Below, piece by piece: positions 54,803 through 63,755 of a DNA stretch of 64,000 nucleotides. The stretch lies in NCBI RefSeq assembly GCF_014058705.1, contig NZ_CP059692.1:124001-188000 (forward strand). Reading direction: 5' to 3'. How positions within the stretch are numbered: position 1 is the first letter of the stretch; each line of letters opens with the position of its first letter. The notes under the pieces were generated by a model. That model was not told where the DNA came from. It ran no database searches and saw only the letters and a program-made list of their open reading frames with translations. The position numbers were made by a program, and so were the translations under genes. The DNA comes from Aureimonas mangrovi (lineage in GTDB: Bacteria; Pseudomonadota; Alphaproteobacteria; Rhizobiales; Rhizobiaceae).

Positions 54803-56234
54803 ACCAGCGCGTCAGGCGCGTCCAGACCTCGTCCTTCTCGGCCGCGTCCTCGACGCCGTGCTCCAGGTTCGGGTTGTCGTTCACCTCGATCAGGAAGACG
54901 CCGCCATCGGTCTCCTTCAGGTCGACGCCGTAGAGCCCGTCGCCGATGCAACGCGCGGCGCGCAGCCCCGCGTCCAGCACCTGCGGCGGCGCGTCGGCGA
55001 GCGCCACGGCCTCGAAGCCCCCCTCCATCGGCCGCCCGCCCGCGTCGTGGTTGATGATCTGCCAGTGCTCCTTGGCCATCAGATATTTCACCGCGAAGAG
55101 CGGCTGGCCGCCGAGAACGCCGATGCGCCAGTCGAAGGCGGTGGGCATGAACTTCTGCGCGATGAGAAGATCCGAATCCTCCAGCCAGCCGTGCGCCAAG
55201 GCCTCCAGCGCCTTCATGTCGGAGAGCTTCTTCACCCCGCGCGAGAAAGAGCCGTCGGGGATCTTCAGGACCATCGGAAAGCCGAGCGTGTCGGCGGCGC
55301 GAACGAGGTCCTCCTTGCCGCCGATCATCACCGAGGGCGGCACGCACACGCCGTTGCCGAGCATCAGCTCGTTCAGGAACACCTTGTTGGTGCAGCGGAT
55401 CATCGAGACCGGATCGTCGATGACGGGCATGCCCTCCTGCACGGCGCGCCGGGCGAAGCGATAGGTGTGGTTGTTGATCGAAGTCGTCTCGCGGATGAAG
55501 AGCGCGTCGAAATTGGCGAGGCGCGGCAGATCCTTGCGGGTGATCGGCTCGACGTCGACGCTCATGCGCGAGGCGATCTTGGCCCAGTGCTTCAGGCTGT
55601 CGACGGAGGTCGGCGGCAATTCCTCGCGCGGATCGTAGAGCGTGGCGAAGGCGTATTTCGAAGGGCTCTTGGCGCGCGCGTCGCGCCATTCGCGGGCGGT
55701 GTAGCGCTCCATGGCCGCCATGAGGCGCCCGGTCTCGGCCTCGTCGAGCTTGCCCAGCGAGGCGAAGCCGATCCTGCGGATCCGCAAGCGCTCCTTCCAT
55801 TCGAGGAAGACCTCCAGTGCAGGCGCGCGGAACCAGTCGAACAGGAGCTTGGCGAAACGGTCGAGGCGATGGTCCTCGGCATAGCCGAAATACACCCGCA
55901 ACGGGCCGTCCGGCATCTCGGCTTCCTCGCGGAAGACCTTGGAGAGCGCCGATTCCAGTTCGGGGAGCGAATTCTCGTAGAGCTTCTTCTCCGAGAGGTC
56001 GATCATCGTCTCGACCGAGGGGATGACGCGGTGCCCGCGCGCGCCGGCGAGCAGCGAGGCGTAGTAGCCCCGACTCTGGTAGGCGTAGGAACGCGAGAGA
56101 TTGATGACCTTGGGCCGCTGGCCGCCGAACAGGTTCGGGCGGGCGAGATAGTCCCGGCTCGTCATGATCTTGTGCGGCGTGGCGGCGTTGTCGATGTCGG
56201 CGCTGCGGCCGACCAGGACGACCCATTGGGACAT
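54780..56234 (-). CDS. RimK-family ATP-grasp ligase with RLAN N-terminal domain
   Basis: A 484-residue protein. The first 160 or so residues match the RimK-like ATP-grasp N-terminal (RLAN) domain (RPKVINLSRSYAYQSRGYYASLLAGARG, in parts). The C-terminal half is an ATP-grasp ligase with CTNKVFLNELM, the ATP lysine in PMVLKIPDGSFSRGV, and the metal-binding acid patch GVDLKETDGGVFLIEVNDNP. Such enzymes add amino acids (often glutamate) to proteins, peptides or cofactors. The upstream partner, 21 bases away, is a GNAT-C39 fusion, implying a peptide-modification role. Confidence 0.9.
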   Translation of the reverse strand: MSQWVVLVGRSADIDNAATPHKIMTSRDYLARPNLFGGQRPKVINLSRSYAYQSRGYYASLLAGARGHRVIPSVETMIDLSEKKLYENSLPELESALSKVFREEAEMPDGPLRVYFGYAEDHRLDRFAKLLFDWFRAPALEVFLEWKERLRIRRIGFASLGKLDEAETGRLMAAMERYTAREWRDARAKSPSKYAFATLYDPREELPPTSVDSLKHWAKIASRMSVDVEPITRKDLPRLANFDALFIRETTSINNHTYRFARRAVQEGMPVIDDPVSMIRCTNKVFLNELMLGNGVCVPPSVMIGGKEDLVRAADTLGFPMVLKIPDGSFSRGVKKLSDMKALEALAHGWLEDSDLLIAQKFMPTAFDWRIGVLGGQPLFAVKYLMAKEHWQIINHDAGGRPMEGGFEAVALADAPPQVLDAGLRAARCIGDGLYGVDLKETDGGVFLIEVNDNPNLEHGVEDAAEKDEVWTRLTRWFIDRIEG

Positions 56235-56255
56235 CGGGCTCTCTCGGGAAAACGA

Positions 56256-57416
56256 TCAGGCCGCACGCTTCTTCAGGAAGACGGCGGCGCGAAGGCCGAT
56301 CTTGCCGAAACGCGCGATGCGGTCGAAGGCGGAATAGGGAATGGGCAACGAGGCAGCGTCGGCGATGGTTTCACCACGCTCGTCCTCCACCCAGGGATCG
56401 TGGACGATCAGGTGTCGCCCGTCGTCTCCGTGGACGAGAATCCAGTGCGGTACCTTCTTGCCGAACATCTGGTAGCCCGAGACGAGGACGATCGCCGTGC
56501 CTCCCTCATGGACAACATCGGCGATGTCGGCGATCGTGAAGGGGCGGATGCGCGCCTCGATCCCGTAGGCTTCCGCGCGGGTGCGGAAGTCCTCCTGCGC
56601 CAACGCCATGACATGACGCTTCTCCTCGGATCTCACACCCTCGAGGAAGAGATCGCCCGGCTCCGAGACGTGGATCTCGGCGCCGAGCCCGGCCTCGTGC
56701 GCCGCGACCGCCAGCCCATAGGGCTCGCAGCCGCCGGGGCCGGACATCATGAAGATCGTGGTCGCCTCGCGCCACAGCCGGATCTCCATCACCGGGCTCA
56801 TCACCGTGCCCGGCACGTCGCGCGCCAGCGCCATCATCAGGCAGCAGGAGCCGCAGGTGAAGTCCGTCGTCTGTTCGTAATAGGGAACGCCCGTCTCCAC
56901 GGGATGCTCGCCGCGCAGCGTCTTTTCGAAACGCAAAGCGGGCATGTGGTCGGCGTAATAGTCGAGGTAGCGGCCGATCGGGCGATAGCCCGCCTTGCGG
57001 TACAGGCCGATCGCCGCGTCGTTGTCCTCGCGAACCTCGAGGCGCAACGCGATCCGGTCCCGCTCGAACGCTTCGAGCTCGGCGCGCTTCAGGAGGGCGG
57101 ATCCCACACCGCGACCGGAGGCATCGGCCGCGACCGCGATCGAATAGAGCCGGGCGAGTGCCGTGCCGGCGCGAAACAGGATAGCGGCATAGCCGAGGAG
57201 AGGCGCGCCGTCACCAGCTTCACCCTCGGCGACGACGATGGCCGCGCTCTTCGAGGCGAGGAGCGCGCGGAAGGAGCGGCGCGAGATGCGATCGGCGTCG
57301 AACGCGGCGTTCTCGAGCGCGACGAGGCGGTCGAGATCGTCCGCCACCGCGACGCGCAGACCTGGAGCGGGGCGCTGTGCGGATTGGGGGATGGGGGAGC
57401 GGAGGGACATGAGCAT
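56256..57416 (-). CDS. Fusion of GNAT acetyltransferase and C39-type cysteine peptidase
   Basis: A 386-residue two-domain protein. Residues about 20-175 are a GNAT domain (LYSIAVAADASGRGVGSALL is the acetyl-CoA loop). Residues about 185-380 are a papain-like C39 peptidase domain with TTDFTCGSCCLMMAL holding the catalytic Cys and HWILVHGDDGRHLIVHDPW holding the His and Asp. C39 peptidases cleave bacteriocin leaders after double glycine; here it is cytoplasmic and lacks the transporter part. It is followed directly by the RimK-like ligase. Start is uncertain among 57416, 57410 and 57440; the last lies inside a palindromic repeat. Confidence 0.85.
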   Translation of the reverse strand: MLMSLRSPIPQSAQRPAPGLRVAVADDLDRLVALENAAFDADRISRRSFRALLASKSAAIVVAEGEAGDGAPLLGYAAILFRAGTALARLYSIAVAADASGRGVGSALLKRAELEAFERDRIALRLEVREDNDAAIGLYRKAGYRPIGRYLDYYADHMPALRFEKTLRGEHPVETGVPYYEQTTDFTCGSCCLMMALARDVPGTVMSPVMEIRLWREATTIFMMSGPGGCEPYGLAVAAHEAGLGAEIHVSEPGDLFLEGVRSEEKRHVMALAQEDFRTRAEAYGIEARIRPFTIADIADVVHEGGTAIVLVSGYQMFGKKVPHWILVHGDDGRHLIVHDPWVEDERGETIADAASLPIPYSAFDRIARFGKIGLRAAVFLKKRAA

Positions 57417-57436
57417 ATGCCGAGTAACGCGCCACA

Positions 57437-57480
57437 GCATCGGCCCGAAAACCGCTTTCGGTTTTCGGAAAGCCTGATGC
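57437..57480. repeat. Palindromic intergenic repeat, copy 2
   Basis: A 44-base element runs from GCATCGGCCC to CTGATGC with GAAAACCG...CGGTTTTC arms. It is the near-identical inverse of 20256-20300. It sits between acvB and the GNAT-C39 gene, next to a second hairpin. Confidence 0.75.
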
Positions 57481-57494
57481 GTGACTTGACCTTG

Positions 57495-57538
57495 CCAGAG
57501 CGACCTTTGTGCGTCCGGACGGACGCACGGCGCTCTGG
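57495..57538. terminator. Nested hairpin downstream of acvB
   Basis: Outer arms CCAGAGCG/CGCTCTGG enclose inner arms GTGCGTCC/GGACGCAC with a GGAC loop. Motifs with CGACCTTTGTGCGTCC are, from memory, frequent in rhizobial intergenic DNA, so this may be both repeat and terminator of the lpiA-acvB operon. No T-run on the minus strand. Confidence 0.55.
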
Positions 57539-57559
57539 GTAACGCGCAGGCCGATTATC

Positions 57560-58957
57560 TCACATCCCGGACGGCGCGGCGAGGCCCGCCTTGGCACCGT
57601 TGGTGATGGCGGCCAGAAGCCTCGCGGCAAGCGCCGGATAGTCGCCGTCGAAATGGTGGCCGCCGTCGAGCCCGAGGATCGCGACGCTCGACAGGGCCGG
57701 GTTCGTGCAGGCCGTCCCGTCCTCGTCGCGCCCGTAGACGCACAGCACCTTGGCCGGCGGCAGCGCCTCGATCGCCGGCACCACCTCGTTCTCACCGGTG
57801 GCGAAACCCAGCCACCCGCCGACGGAAATCTCGAAGCCCGTCGCCGTGCCCGGCGCGAGAAGCCCGATCAGCGAGACGCGGTCCTGAAGATCACCTGGCA
57901 GATGCGCAAAGGCGAAGGGCAGCGTGTCCGCGCCGAAGGAATAGCCGAGAAGCGCGACAGGCATGCCCTGCGGCGGGGCGGCGCCCTGCACTATCTGCGC
58001 GATGTCGGCCGCCATCGCCTCCGGCGTCTTCTCCGACCAGAAGTAGCGCAGCGAATCGACGCCGATGACATGCACCCCGTGCGCCTGAAGCCATTCGCCG
58101 GAAATCTTGTCGAGGTCCCGCCAGCCTCCGTCGCCCGAGAAGAACACGGCGACGGCGATGGGCGGCCCGTCCGGCGGCAGGTCGACGACGGGCAGCGCGC
58201 TGGCGTCGGCCCGCGCGATCGCCGCGACCGCCTCGGCGAACCGCTGATCGGCCTCTTCGCCGGCCGGCGCGCCGGTTTCCTGCACCGCATATTGCGGGCC
58301 CGGCGCGACGGGCGGCAGATCCCCGCCGCCCGCCCCCGGCGTCACCGCCAAGAAGGGCTCGGGCAGGCCGTCCGAGGCGTCGTAGGAGAAGCCCCCCTCC
58401 CCCTGAGGCGCGGGCGTCGGCGTCGCCCCGGCGCAGACCGGCAGCGTGGTGGAGAGAAACGGCGCGGCGCCGAGCGAAACGCCGCCCGCCATCGTCGCGG
58501 CGGGCGCGTCGGCCACCGCCGCGAGCGCCAGCGCCCCGCCTTCGCCGCGCCCTGCGACGACCGGGTGGAAATAACTGTCGAGGTCGAGCGCGCGCTGGGC
58601 GTCCTTCGCCAACCCCTCGATCGCCGAGCCGAGATAGACGCAGGTGCCGCTCTGCGTGTTCAGCGCGCCGCGCCATGCCTCGAGATCAACGGGGAGCACG
58701 ACGAGATTCTCGTCGAGGAGCCGGGCTGCGAGGTCGCGGTCGGCCTGCGCGATGCCGCCCCGGTCCGAGACGAGGATCACCAGCCCGTCCGGGTCGTCGC
58801 CCGGCGAGAGGATCGAGATGTTGGCGAGCGGCGGCGAGGAGGCCGTGCCGACGGGTTCGAGGCTCGGCCCGCGCGTCGCGCGGTAGACCGCAAAGCCGGC
58901 CGCGATCACCGCCAGCGCAGCCAGGCCCGCGATGAGAAGGCGCAGCCGGCGGGTCAT
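57560..58957 (-). CDS. acvB: AcvB/VirJ-family periplasmic hydrolase
   Basis: A 465-residue protein with an N-terminal signal/anchor (residues 6-27) and two related alpha/beta-hydrolase parts, the second being the VirJ domain. The nucleophile motif is LLGYSFGADTLPF near residue 350 and the histidine is in GLDGGHHFDGDY close to the C terminus. In Agrobacterium, AcvB cleaves lysyl-phosphatidylglycerol made by LpiA and affects virulence and acid tolerance. Its ATG overlaps the lpiA stop by four bases, the standard lpiA-acvB arrangement. Confidence 0.92.
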   Translation of the reverse strand: MTRRLRLLIAGLAALAVIAAGFAVYRATRGPSLEPVGTASSPPLANISILSPGDDPDGLVILVSDRGGIAQADRDLAARLLDENLVVLPVDLEAWRGALNTQSGTCVYLGSAIEGLAKDAQRALDLDSYFHPVVAGRGEGGALALAAVADAPAATMAGGVSLGAAPFLSTTLPVCAGATPTPAPQGEGGFSYDASDGLPEPFLAVTPGAGGGDLPPVAPGPQYAVQETGAPAGEEADQRFAEAVAAIARADASALPVVDLPPDGPPIAVAVFFSGDGGWRDLDKISGEWLQAHGVHVIGVDSLRYFWSEKTPEAMAADIAQIVQGAAPPQGMPVALLGYSFGADTLPFAFAHLPGDLQDRVSLIGLLAPGTATGFEISVGGWLGFATGENEVVPAIEALPPAKVLCVYGRDEDGTACTNPALSSVAILGLDGGHHFDGDYPALAARLLAAITNGAKAGLAAPSGM

Positions 58958-61539
58958 GATGCGCGCGCCTTCACGCGGCGCGAGACGAGGGTCGTCACGT
59001 CGACCAGCGCGCGGGCCGCGTCCAGCCCCGGCGGGCAGACGAGGTAATGCGGCGTCCAGACGGGGCCGAATTTCTGCTTGAAGCCTCGCAGGCCGTCGAA
59101 GCGGTAGAAGTCTCCGCCACGCCGGTAGAGAAGGCTGCCGAAGCGGTTCCAGCGCGAGGCGCCCGGCCGGTCCGTCAAGCCCGAAAGCGGCGCCGCGCCG
59201 AGGTTGAACCAGCGATAGCCTTCTTCTCGCGCGTTCAGGATGAGCTTCACGAACAGCGTCTCCATCACCGCATGGGATGCGCTCGGAAGGTGCCGCATCA
59301 GGTCGATCGACATCTCGTTCTTCCCGCCCGAGCGCCACAGATTGGCGAAGGCGACGATCTCGCCGTGCTCCTCCAGCACCGCGACGTCGAAATAAGAGAG
59401 ATAGCGCTCGTCGAAATAGCCGAGGGAGAAGCCCTTCTCGCTGCCGGACTTCGATTCCAGCCAGGCGTCGGAGATGCGCCGCAGCGTCGGCATCAGCTTC
59501 GGCACTCCATCGCGCGGCACGATGCGGAAGGTCATGCCCTCGCGCTCGGCGCGGTTGACGGCGCTGCGCAGCGACTGGCGCTTGGAGCCCTTGAGGTCGA
59601 AGGTCGCAAGGTCCACCCGCGCCACCTCGCCGAGCTTGAGCGCCGTCAGCCCCATGTCGAGGAAGAGCGGCAGGCGCGCGGCGCCGACCTCGTAGAAGAC
59701 CGGGCGCAGGGCCTGCCGGTCGGCGCTGGCGCGGAAGGCCCAGGCGAGTTCCTCGGCCGCGGCCGGCGCGCCCACCGGCTCGCCGAGCGCGACGAGGCTG
59801 CCGCCCGAGCGCGCATACATCAGGAAGGCGTCTCGCTCCGGCGAGAGCATGAAGGCCTTGTCGCCCAGGAGCGCGAGCCACGCGGCCGTCTCGCTGGAGG
59901 CTTCCACCAGCGGCAGCACCTCGGGCGGGATCTCGCTCGCAGGCGCGGCGCGCGGACGCCCGTTCACCCAGAGATAGACGGCGGCGACGACGACCACGGC
60001 GACGACGAGGACACCGGCCCGCAGGAAGCGCGGCGCGTCGTCTTCCACGGCGAACTCCCACCACAGCGCGTTGGAATAGGCGACGTCCGAATAGGAGAAG
60101 AAGCCGAGCCAGACAAAGGCGACGACCACAGCCGCGATGCCCGCCAGCCAGCGCCAGCTCAGCGCGAAGGGGCCCTCCTGCGTGCGGCGGTAGAAGGCAT
60201 GGCGGAAGATCGTGAGCGCCAGTGCCACGAAGGCGAGCGTCAGCGCCTCCTCCCAGTCGAGGCCCTTGGCGAGCGCGAAGACCGCGCCCGACAGAAGCAG
60301 GCACAGAGCCAGAACGAAGGCCCGGTGCAGGCGCAGCGCGAGCCCGCGCGCGATGACGAGAAGCACGACCCCGACGAGGCTCGACAGGAGATGCGAGACC
60401 TCCACGAAGGGCAGCGGCAGGATGTCCCGCAGAACCGCAAGGCGGGTGTCGATCGTCGGCGTCGAGCCCGAGATGAGGAGGACGACGCCGCCCGCGAAGG
60501 TGATCGCGGCCGAGAGCGGCGGGATCATCGGCTGCACGGCGCGCGCCGCGTCCGCCACCTTGCTGCGCTGGCGCACGAGTTCGGCTCCCGCCAGGACCAC
60601 CACCGCCACCACGAGCGGCAGCGCGGTGTAGATCAGGCGATAGACGATGAGCGCGGCGATCGCGTTCGGATCGGCGCCGAGGCCGAGGCCGGCCAGGATC
60701 GTCGCCTCGAAGGCCCCGAGGCCGGCCGGCGCGTGCGAGGCCATGCCCGCGACGGTCGCCAGCGTGAAGATCAGCGCAAAGATGAAGAACGACGAGACGC
60801 TGCCCTGCGGCATCAGCACGTAGAGCGCGGCGGCGGCCGCCGTCAGGTCGACGATGCCCGCCACGATCTGCGCCAGCGCATGTCGCGAGGAGGGCAGCGG
60901 CATGACCGAGCCGCGAAAGGCGAGACGGCGCGGCGCGCGGCCGAGCCAGACGAGAAGGCCGCCGACCGCCGCGATCAGGACGATCCCGATGGCGATGTCG
61001 ATCGCCGGGTCGATCCGGTCGAAGAAGGGTACGGCCCGCGGATCGGCGATGAGCGTGAGCCCGACGAGGACGGCGAAGGCGAACCACAGCGCGAAAAAGG
61101 AGGTGCCGACGATCTTCCCGATCGAGGCCGGATCGAGGTCGGCCGCACGGTAGAGACGGTAGCGCAGGGCGCCGCCGGTCAGAAGCGGAAAGCCCAGCGC
61201 GTTGGAGACCGCGTAACCGGCGGCGCCCACCAGTGCGGCGGTGGAGGGCTTCACCTTGCCTGGCACCACGGTACGCGTCGCGATGACGTCGTAGGTCGAC
61301 ATCGCCAGGAAGGACAGTGCCGTGAAGAGGAGGCAGGCAAGGATCGCGCCCGGCGGCATCGCGGCCACCGCGTCGCGCACCTCGTCATAGGAGACGTGCG
61401 TGACCACGATGTCGAGTGCCACGAAGGCGATGACGGTGAGCGCGAGGCCGAAGACGAGCGGCAGGATGCGCTTGATCCGGCTGGCGGGCCGGGGCCTGCC
61501 GGCCGCCTCCTGCGATGCGCTGTCCGCCACGGGTGTCAC
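58954..61539 (-). CDS. lpiA: Lysyl-phosphatidylglycerol synthase/flippase (MprF/LpiA)
   Basis: A protein of about 861 residues. The N-terminal flippase half has many membrane segments (first at about residues 25-45) and the motif GASHAPAGLGAFEATIL-type (ASHAPAGLGAFEA). The C-terminal cytosolic DUF2156 domain has MLSPERDAFLMYARSGGSLVALGEPVG and RDAFL...FNLGAAPLSGL. It transfers lysine from Lys-tRNA to phosphatidylglycerol and flips the product, giving acid and cationic-peptide resistance. Start is uncertain: GTG 61539 fits family length, whereas ATG 61635 adds a 32-residue leader that overlaps upstream regulatory sequence. Confidence 0.92.
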   Translation of the reverse strand: MTPVADSASQEAAGRPRPASRIKRILPLVFGLALTVIAFVALDIVVTHVSYDEVRDAVAAMPPGAILACLLFTALSFLAMSTYDVIATRTVVPGKVKPSTAALVGAAGYAVSNALGFPLLTGGALRYRLYRAADLDPASIGKIVGTSFFALWFAFAVLVGLTLIADPRAVPFFDRIDPAIDIAIGIVLIAAVGGLLVWLGRAPRRLAFRGSVMPLPSSRHALAQIVAGIVDLTAAAAALYVLMPQGSVSSFFIFALIFTLATVAGMASHAPAGLGAFEATILAGLGLGADPNAIAALIVYRLIYTALPLVVAVVVLAGAELVRQRSKVADAARAVQPMIPPLSAAITFAGGVVLLISGSTPTIDTRLAVLRDILPLPFVEVSHLLSSLVGVVLLVIARGLALRLHRAFVLALCLLLSGAVFALAKGLDWEEALTLAFVALALTIFRHAFYRRTQEGPFALSWRWLAGIAAVVVAFVWLGFFSYSDVAYSNALWWEFAVEDDAPRFLRAGVLVVAVVVVAAVYLWVNGRPRAAPASEIPPEVLPLVEASSETAAWLALLGDKAFMLSPERDAFLMYARSGGSLVALGEPVGAPAAAEELAWAFRASADRQALRPVFYEVGAARLPLFLDMGLTALKLGEVARVDLATFDLKGSKRQSLRSAVNRAEREGMTFRIVPRDGVPKLMPTLRRISDAWLESKSGSEKGFSLGYFDERYLSYFDVAVLEEHGEIVAFANLWRSGGKNEMSIDLMRHLPSASHAVMETLFVKLILNAREEGYRWFNLGAAPLSGLTDRPGASRWNRFGSLLYRRGGDFYRFDGLRGFKQKFGPVWTPHYLVCPPGLDAARALVDVTTLVSRRVKARAS

Positions 61540-61717
61540 GTCTGGAAAGGCTCCGGCCTCGGAGAAGGAATCGTAGAGGGCGGAGGGAGCAAATCCAGCG
61601 CCCCCTCGCGAAAGCTTGCGTGGGGGCGCCCTCATGACACTTGCACTGTGGTCGGATCGCTTCCTAAACGCTGGCGCGAAGGGGCGGCCGGCGGGCGCCG
61701 GGCGATGCGGGACGGTG

Positions 61718-62818
61718 ATGGATTCGGGCGGGCGACTTTTGGGCAAGGTGGCGCGGATCGCTTTCGCCGGCTTCGCCCTCGCGCTTCTGGGCGCCTGCGC
61801 CACGCCGGTCTGCGGGCCCTTCGAGGGTCGCCCCGCCCATCACGGCATCGGTGGCTTCTGCAACGAGCCCGGCGCGCCGAAGCCGGAAGCCGGCCCCGCC
61901 CTCGCCGCGATCGACGGCGTGAGGCTGGCGACCGCGCGCTATCGCGGCCCGGTGCCCCTGCAATATCTCGCCGACCCCGCCGAGACGCTCGCCGAACTGC
62001 GCCGTCCCGCCGCGCAGGACCGCGCGACCTGGCTCGGCCATGCGACGGTGCTTCTCGAGATCGACGGCAAGCGCGTCCTCGTCGATCCGGTGTGGTCCAC
62101 CTACGTCACGCCGCTGCCGCCCTTCGGGCCGAAGCGCATCGTGCCGCCGCCCGTGCCGATCGCGGACCTGCCGCCGATCGACGCGATCCTCGTGACGCAC
62201 GACCATTACGACCATCTCGACCGCGCGAGCCTCGACGCCATGCCCGGCAAGGACAGGATCGAGGTCGTCGTGCCGCTCGGCGTGGGCGCCAGGCTTGCCT
62301 CGATGGGCTTTTCCAGGATCGTCGAGACGGACTGGTGGCAGGAGCGGGAGGTCGCGGGGCTGAGGCTCGTCACGCTGCCGGCCTCGCACGAATCGGGGCG
62401 GACCGCCTTTCGCAAGGACGATACGCTCTGGGCCTCCTTCGCGCTGTTCGGGGCCGGCGCGTCGGGCTCGCGCGTCTATCTGACGGGAGACAGCGGCTAC
62501 CACACGCATTATGCGCGGATCGGCGAGCGGTTCGGGCCGTTCGATCTCGCCGTGATGAATCTCGGCGGCTACGCGCCGCTGCCGGTGGCTAACGCCTATC
62601 ACTTCACGCCGGAGCAATCGATCGCGGCCCTGCGCGACCTCAGGGCGAAGATCGCCGTCCCGGTTCACTGGGCGACTTATCCGCTGGGCTCGGAAGACCC
62701 TTTCGAACCCGGCCCCGCCTTCCTGCAGGAAGCATTTCGGCAAGGGCTCGACGCGGGCCGGGCGCGGCTGATGCGGATCGGCGAAACGCTGAGGATCAGT
62801 GCGGCACGAGGCTCATGA
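61718..62818 (+). CDS. MBL-fold metallohydrolase lipoprotein (UlaG/NAPE-PLD-like)
   Basis: A 366-residue lipoprotein. The signal peptide ends in the lipobox LLGAC (Cys about residue 28). The metallo-beta-lactamase fold has WLGHATVLLEIDGKRVLVDPV, the metal motif THDHYDHLD, and later LTGDSGYHTHY, NLGGYAP and VHWATYPLGSE. The family includes NAPE-hydrolysing phospholipase D and L-ascorbate-6-phosphate lactonase; a lipid substrate would fit a membrane-anchored enzyme next to lipid-modifying genes, but that is inference. ATG 61718 is chosen because it starts the signal peptide. Confidence 0.88.
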   Translation: MDSGGRLLGKVARIAFAGFALALLGACATPVCGPFEGRPAHHGIGGFCNEPGAPKPEAGPALAAIDGVRLATARYRGPVPLQYLADPAETLAELRRPAAQDRATWLGHATVLLEIDGKRVLVDPVWSTYVTPLPPFGPKRIVPPPVPIADLPPIDAILVTHDHYDHLDRASLDAMPGKDRIEVVVPLGVGARLASMGFSRIVETDWWQEREVAGLRLVTLPASHESGRTAFRKDDTLWASFALFGAGASGSRVYLTGDSGYHTHYARIGERFGPFDLAVMNLGGYAPLPVANAYHFTPEQSIAALRDLRAKIAVPVHWATYPLGSEDPFEPGPAFLQEAFRQGLDAGRARLMRIGETLRISAARGS

Positions 62819-63344
62819 GCGTGAGCGGGCCGTTGCCCCTCACGTCGCTTTGCGAGGCGATCGGCCCTTCGTGCTCGCGACGGTTCACCTTCTCGTAGAA
62901 GGCGTTGCCGCCGGCGATCGTCACGTAGTTCATATTGCCGTAGCCGAAGGTCAGCCCGGCCTGGTGGAAGAACATGGCATTGTTCTCCTCCACGTCCGGG
63001 TGGCGCGCGCCGGCCAGCACGTCGGCGGCGACGTCCATCGCCAGATCCTTGCCGTTGGCCATCTCGCGGGACATGACGCCCGGCGCGAACTGGTTCCTTT
63101 GGCCGACGACGGCGCAGACGCTGTCGGGATACTGGCCCGACTCCAGCCGGTTCATCACGACGGAACCGACGGCCAGCATCCCCTCCTGGCTGGATCGGTT
63201 GCTTTCGAAATACATCGCGCGGGCGAGGCATTCCTGCTCGCGGGCATCGACCGGCGGCGCATAGGACAGCGGCATCGCGTCCTTGCTCTGCTGGCAGGCG
63301 CCGAGCGCCAGAAGCGAGACGAGACCGAGTGCGGCCTTACGCAT
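62796..63344 (-). CDS. Cell wall hydrolase lipoprotein, SleB/Hydrolase_2 family
   Basis: A 182-residue lipoprotein with signal peptide ending LALGAC (Cys about 17). The Hydrolase_2 domain covers residues 35-165, with the putative catalytic Glu in AMYFESNRSSQEGMLAVGSVVMNR and NQFAPG-type motif QRNQFAPGVM; it ends AMFFHQAGLTFGYGN. The family cleaves cortex or sacculus peptidoglycan. It overlaps the convergent MBL gene by 23 bases. Confidence 0.88.
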   Translation of the reverse strand: MRKAALGLVSLLALGACQQSKDAMPLSYAPPVDAREQECLARAMYFESNRSSQEGMLAVGSVVMNRLESGQYPDSVCAVVGQRNQFAPGVMSREMANGKDLAMDVAADVLAGARHPDVEENNAMFFHQAGLTFGYGNMNYVTIAGGNAFYEKVNRREHEGPIASQSDVRGNGPLTLMSLVPH

Positions 63345-63755
63345 GGATCATCCCCCGATGACAAATCCCCTGTGACGCCGTCCTAGGGGGAGTGTCGGGC
63401 GTGAAGAGGGCGAAGGCGACGCGATCTTAAGGTTAACGAGGCCGCTGTTGCCGATAGGCCACAAATCGCCTGCGGAAGCAGCCCGGATCCCTGCCGCACA
63501 GGCGTTCACGCCTTTCCGCCACGGCACACTGGCACGGCGCTCATGGGTGGGGCATCAACATCGCCCCAAGAAGGCGGAGGCCCCGCCTTTGCAGGCGTTC
63601 AAGGACGATTTCCACGTCTTAACAAGAGGTTAATCGTGCAACTGAAAGGTTCCCACCGCCTCTAAATGACCTCTTTCACGCCCCCTCGCCTCCCCATTCT
63701 CGCCCGCTCGGGCGTCGATGTGCGGGTCATCGTCAACAACGAATGCCACCAACGA
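63345..63755. other. Intergenic region upstream of the RlpA gene
   Basis: This 411-base stretch holds no convincing gene. TTAAGGTTAACGAGG (about 63426) and CTTAACAAGAGGTTAATCG (about 63617) are related TTAAC-containing motifs that could be promoter or regulator sites. A frame from 63666 runs into rlpA but would give an implausible N-terminal leader. Confidence 0.45.

Noticed and set aside
54858-57542. 894-codon plus-strand frame opposite the RimK-like and GNAT-C39 genes
   Set aside because: Antisense shadow; the minus-strand genes have clear domains and motifs.
59047-62592. 1181-codon plus-strand frame opposite lpiA
   Set aside because: No domain, and it continues out of frame into the MBL gene; long stop-free antisense frames are expected at this GC.
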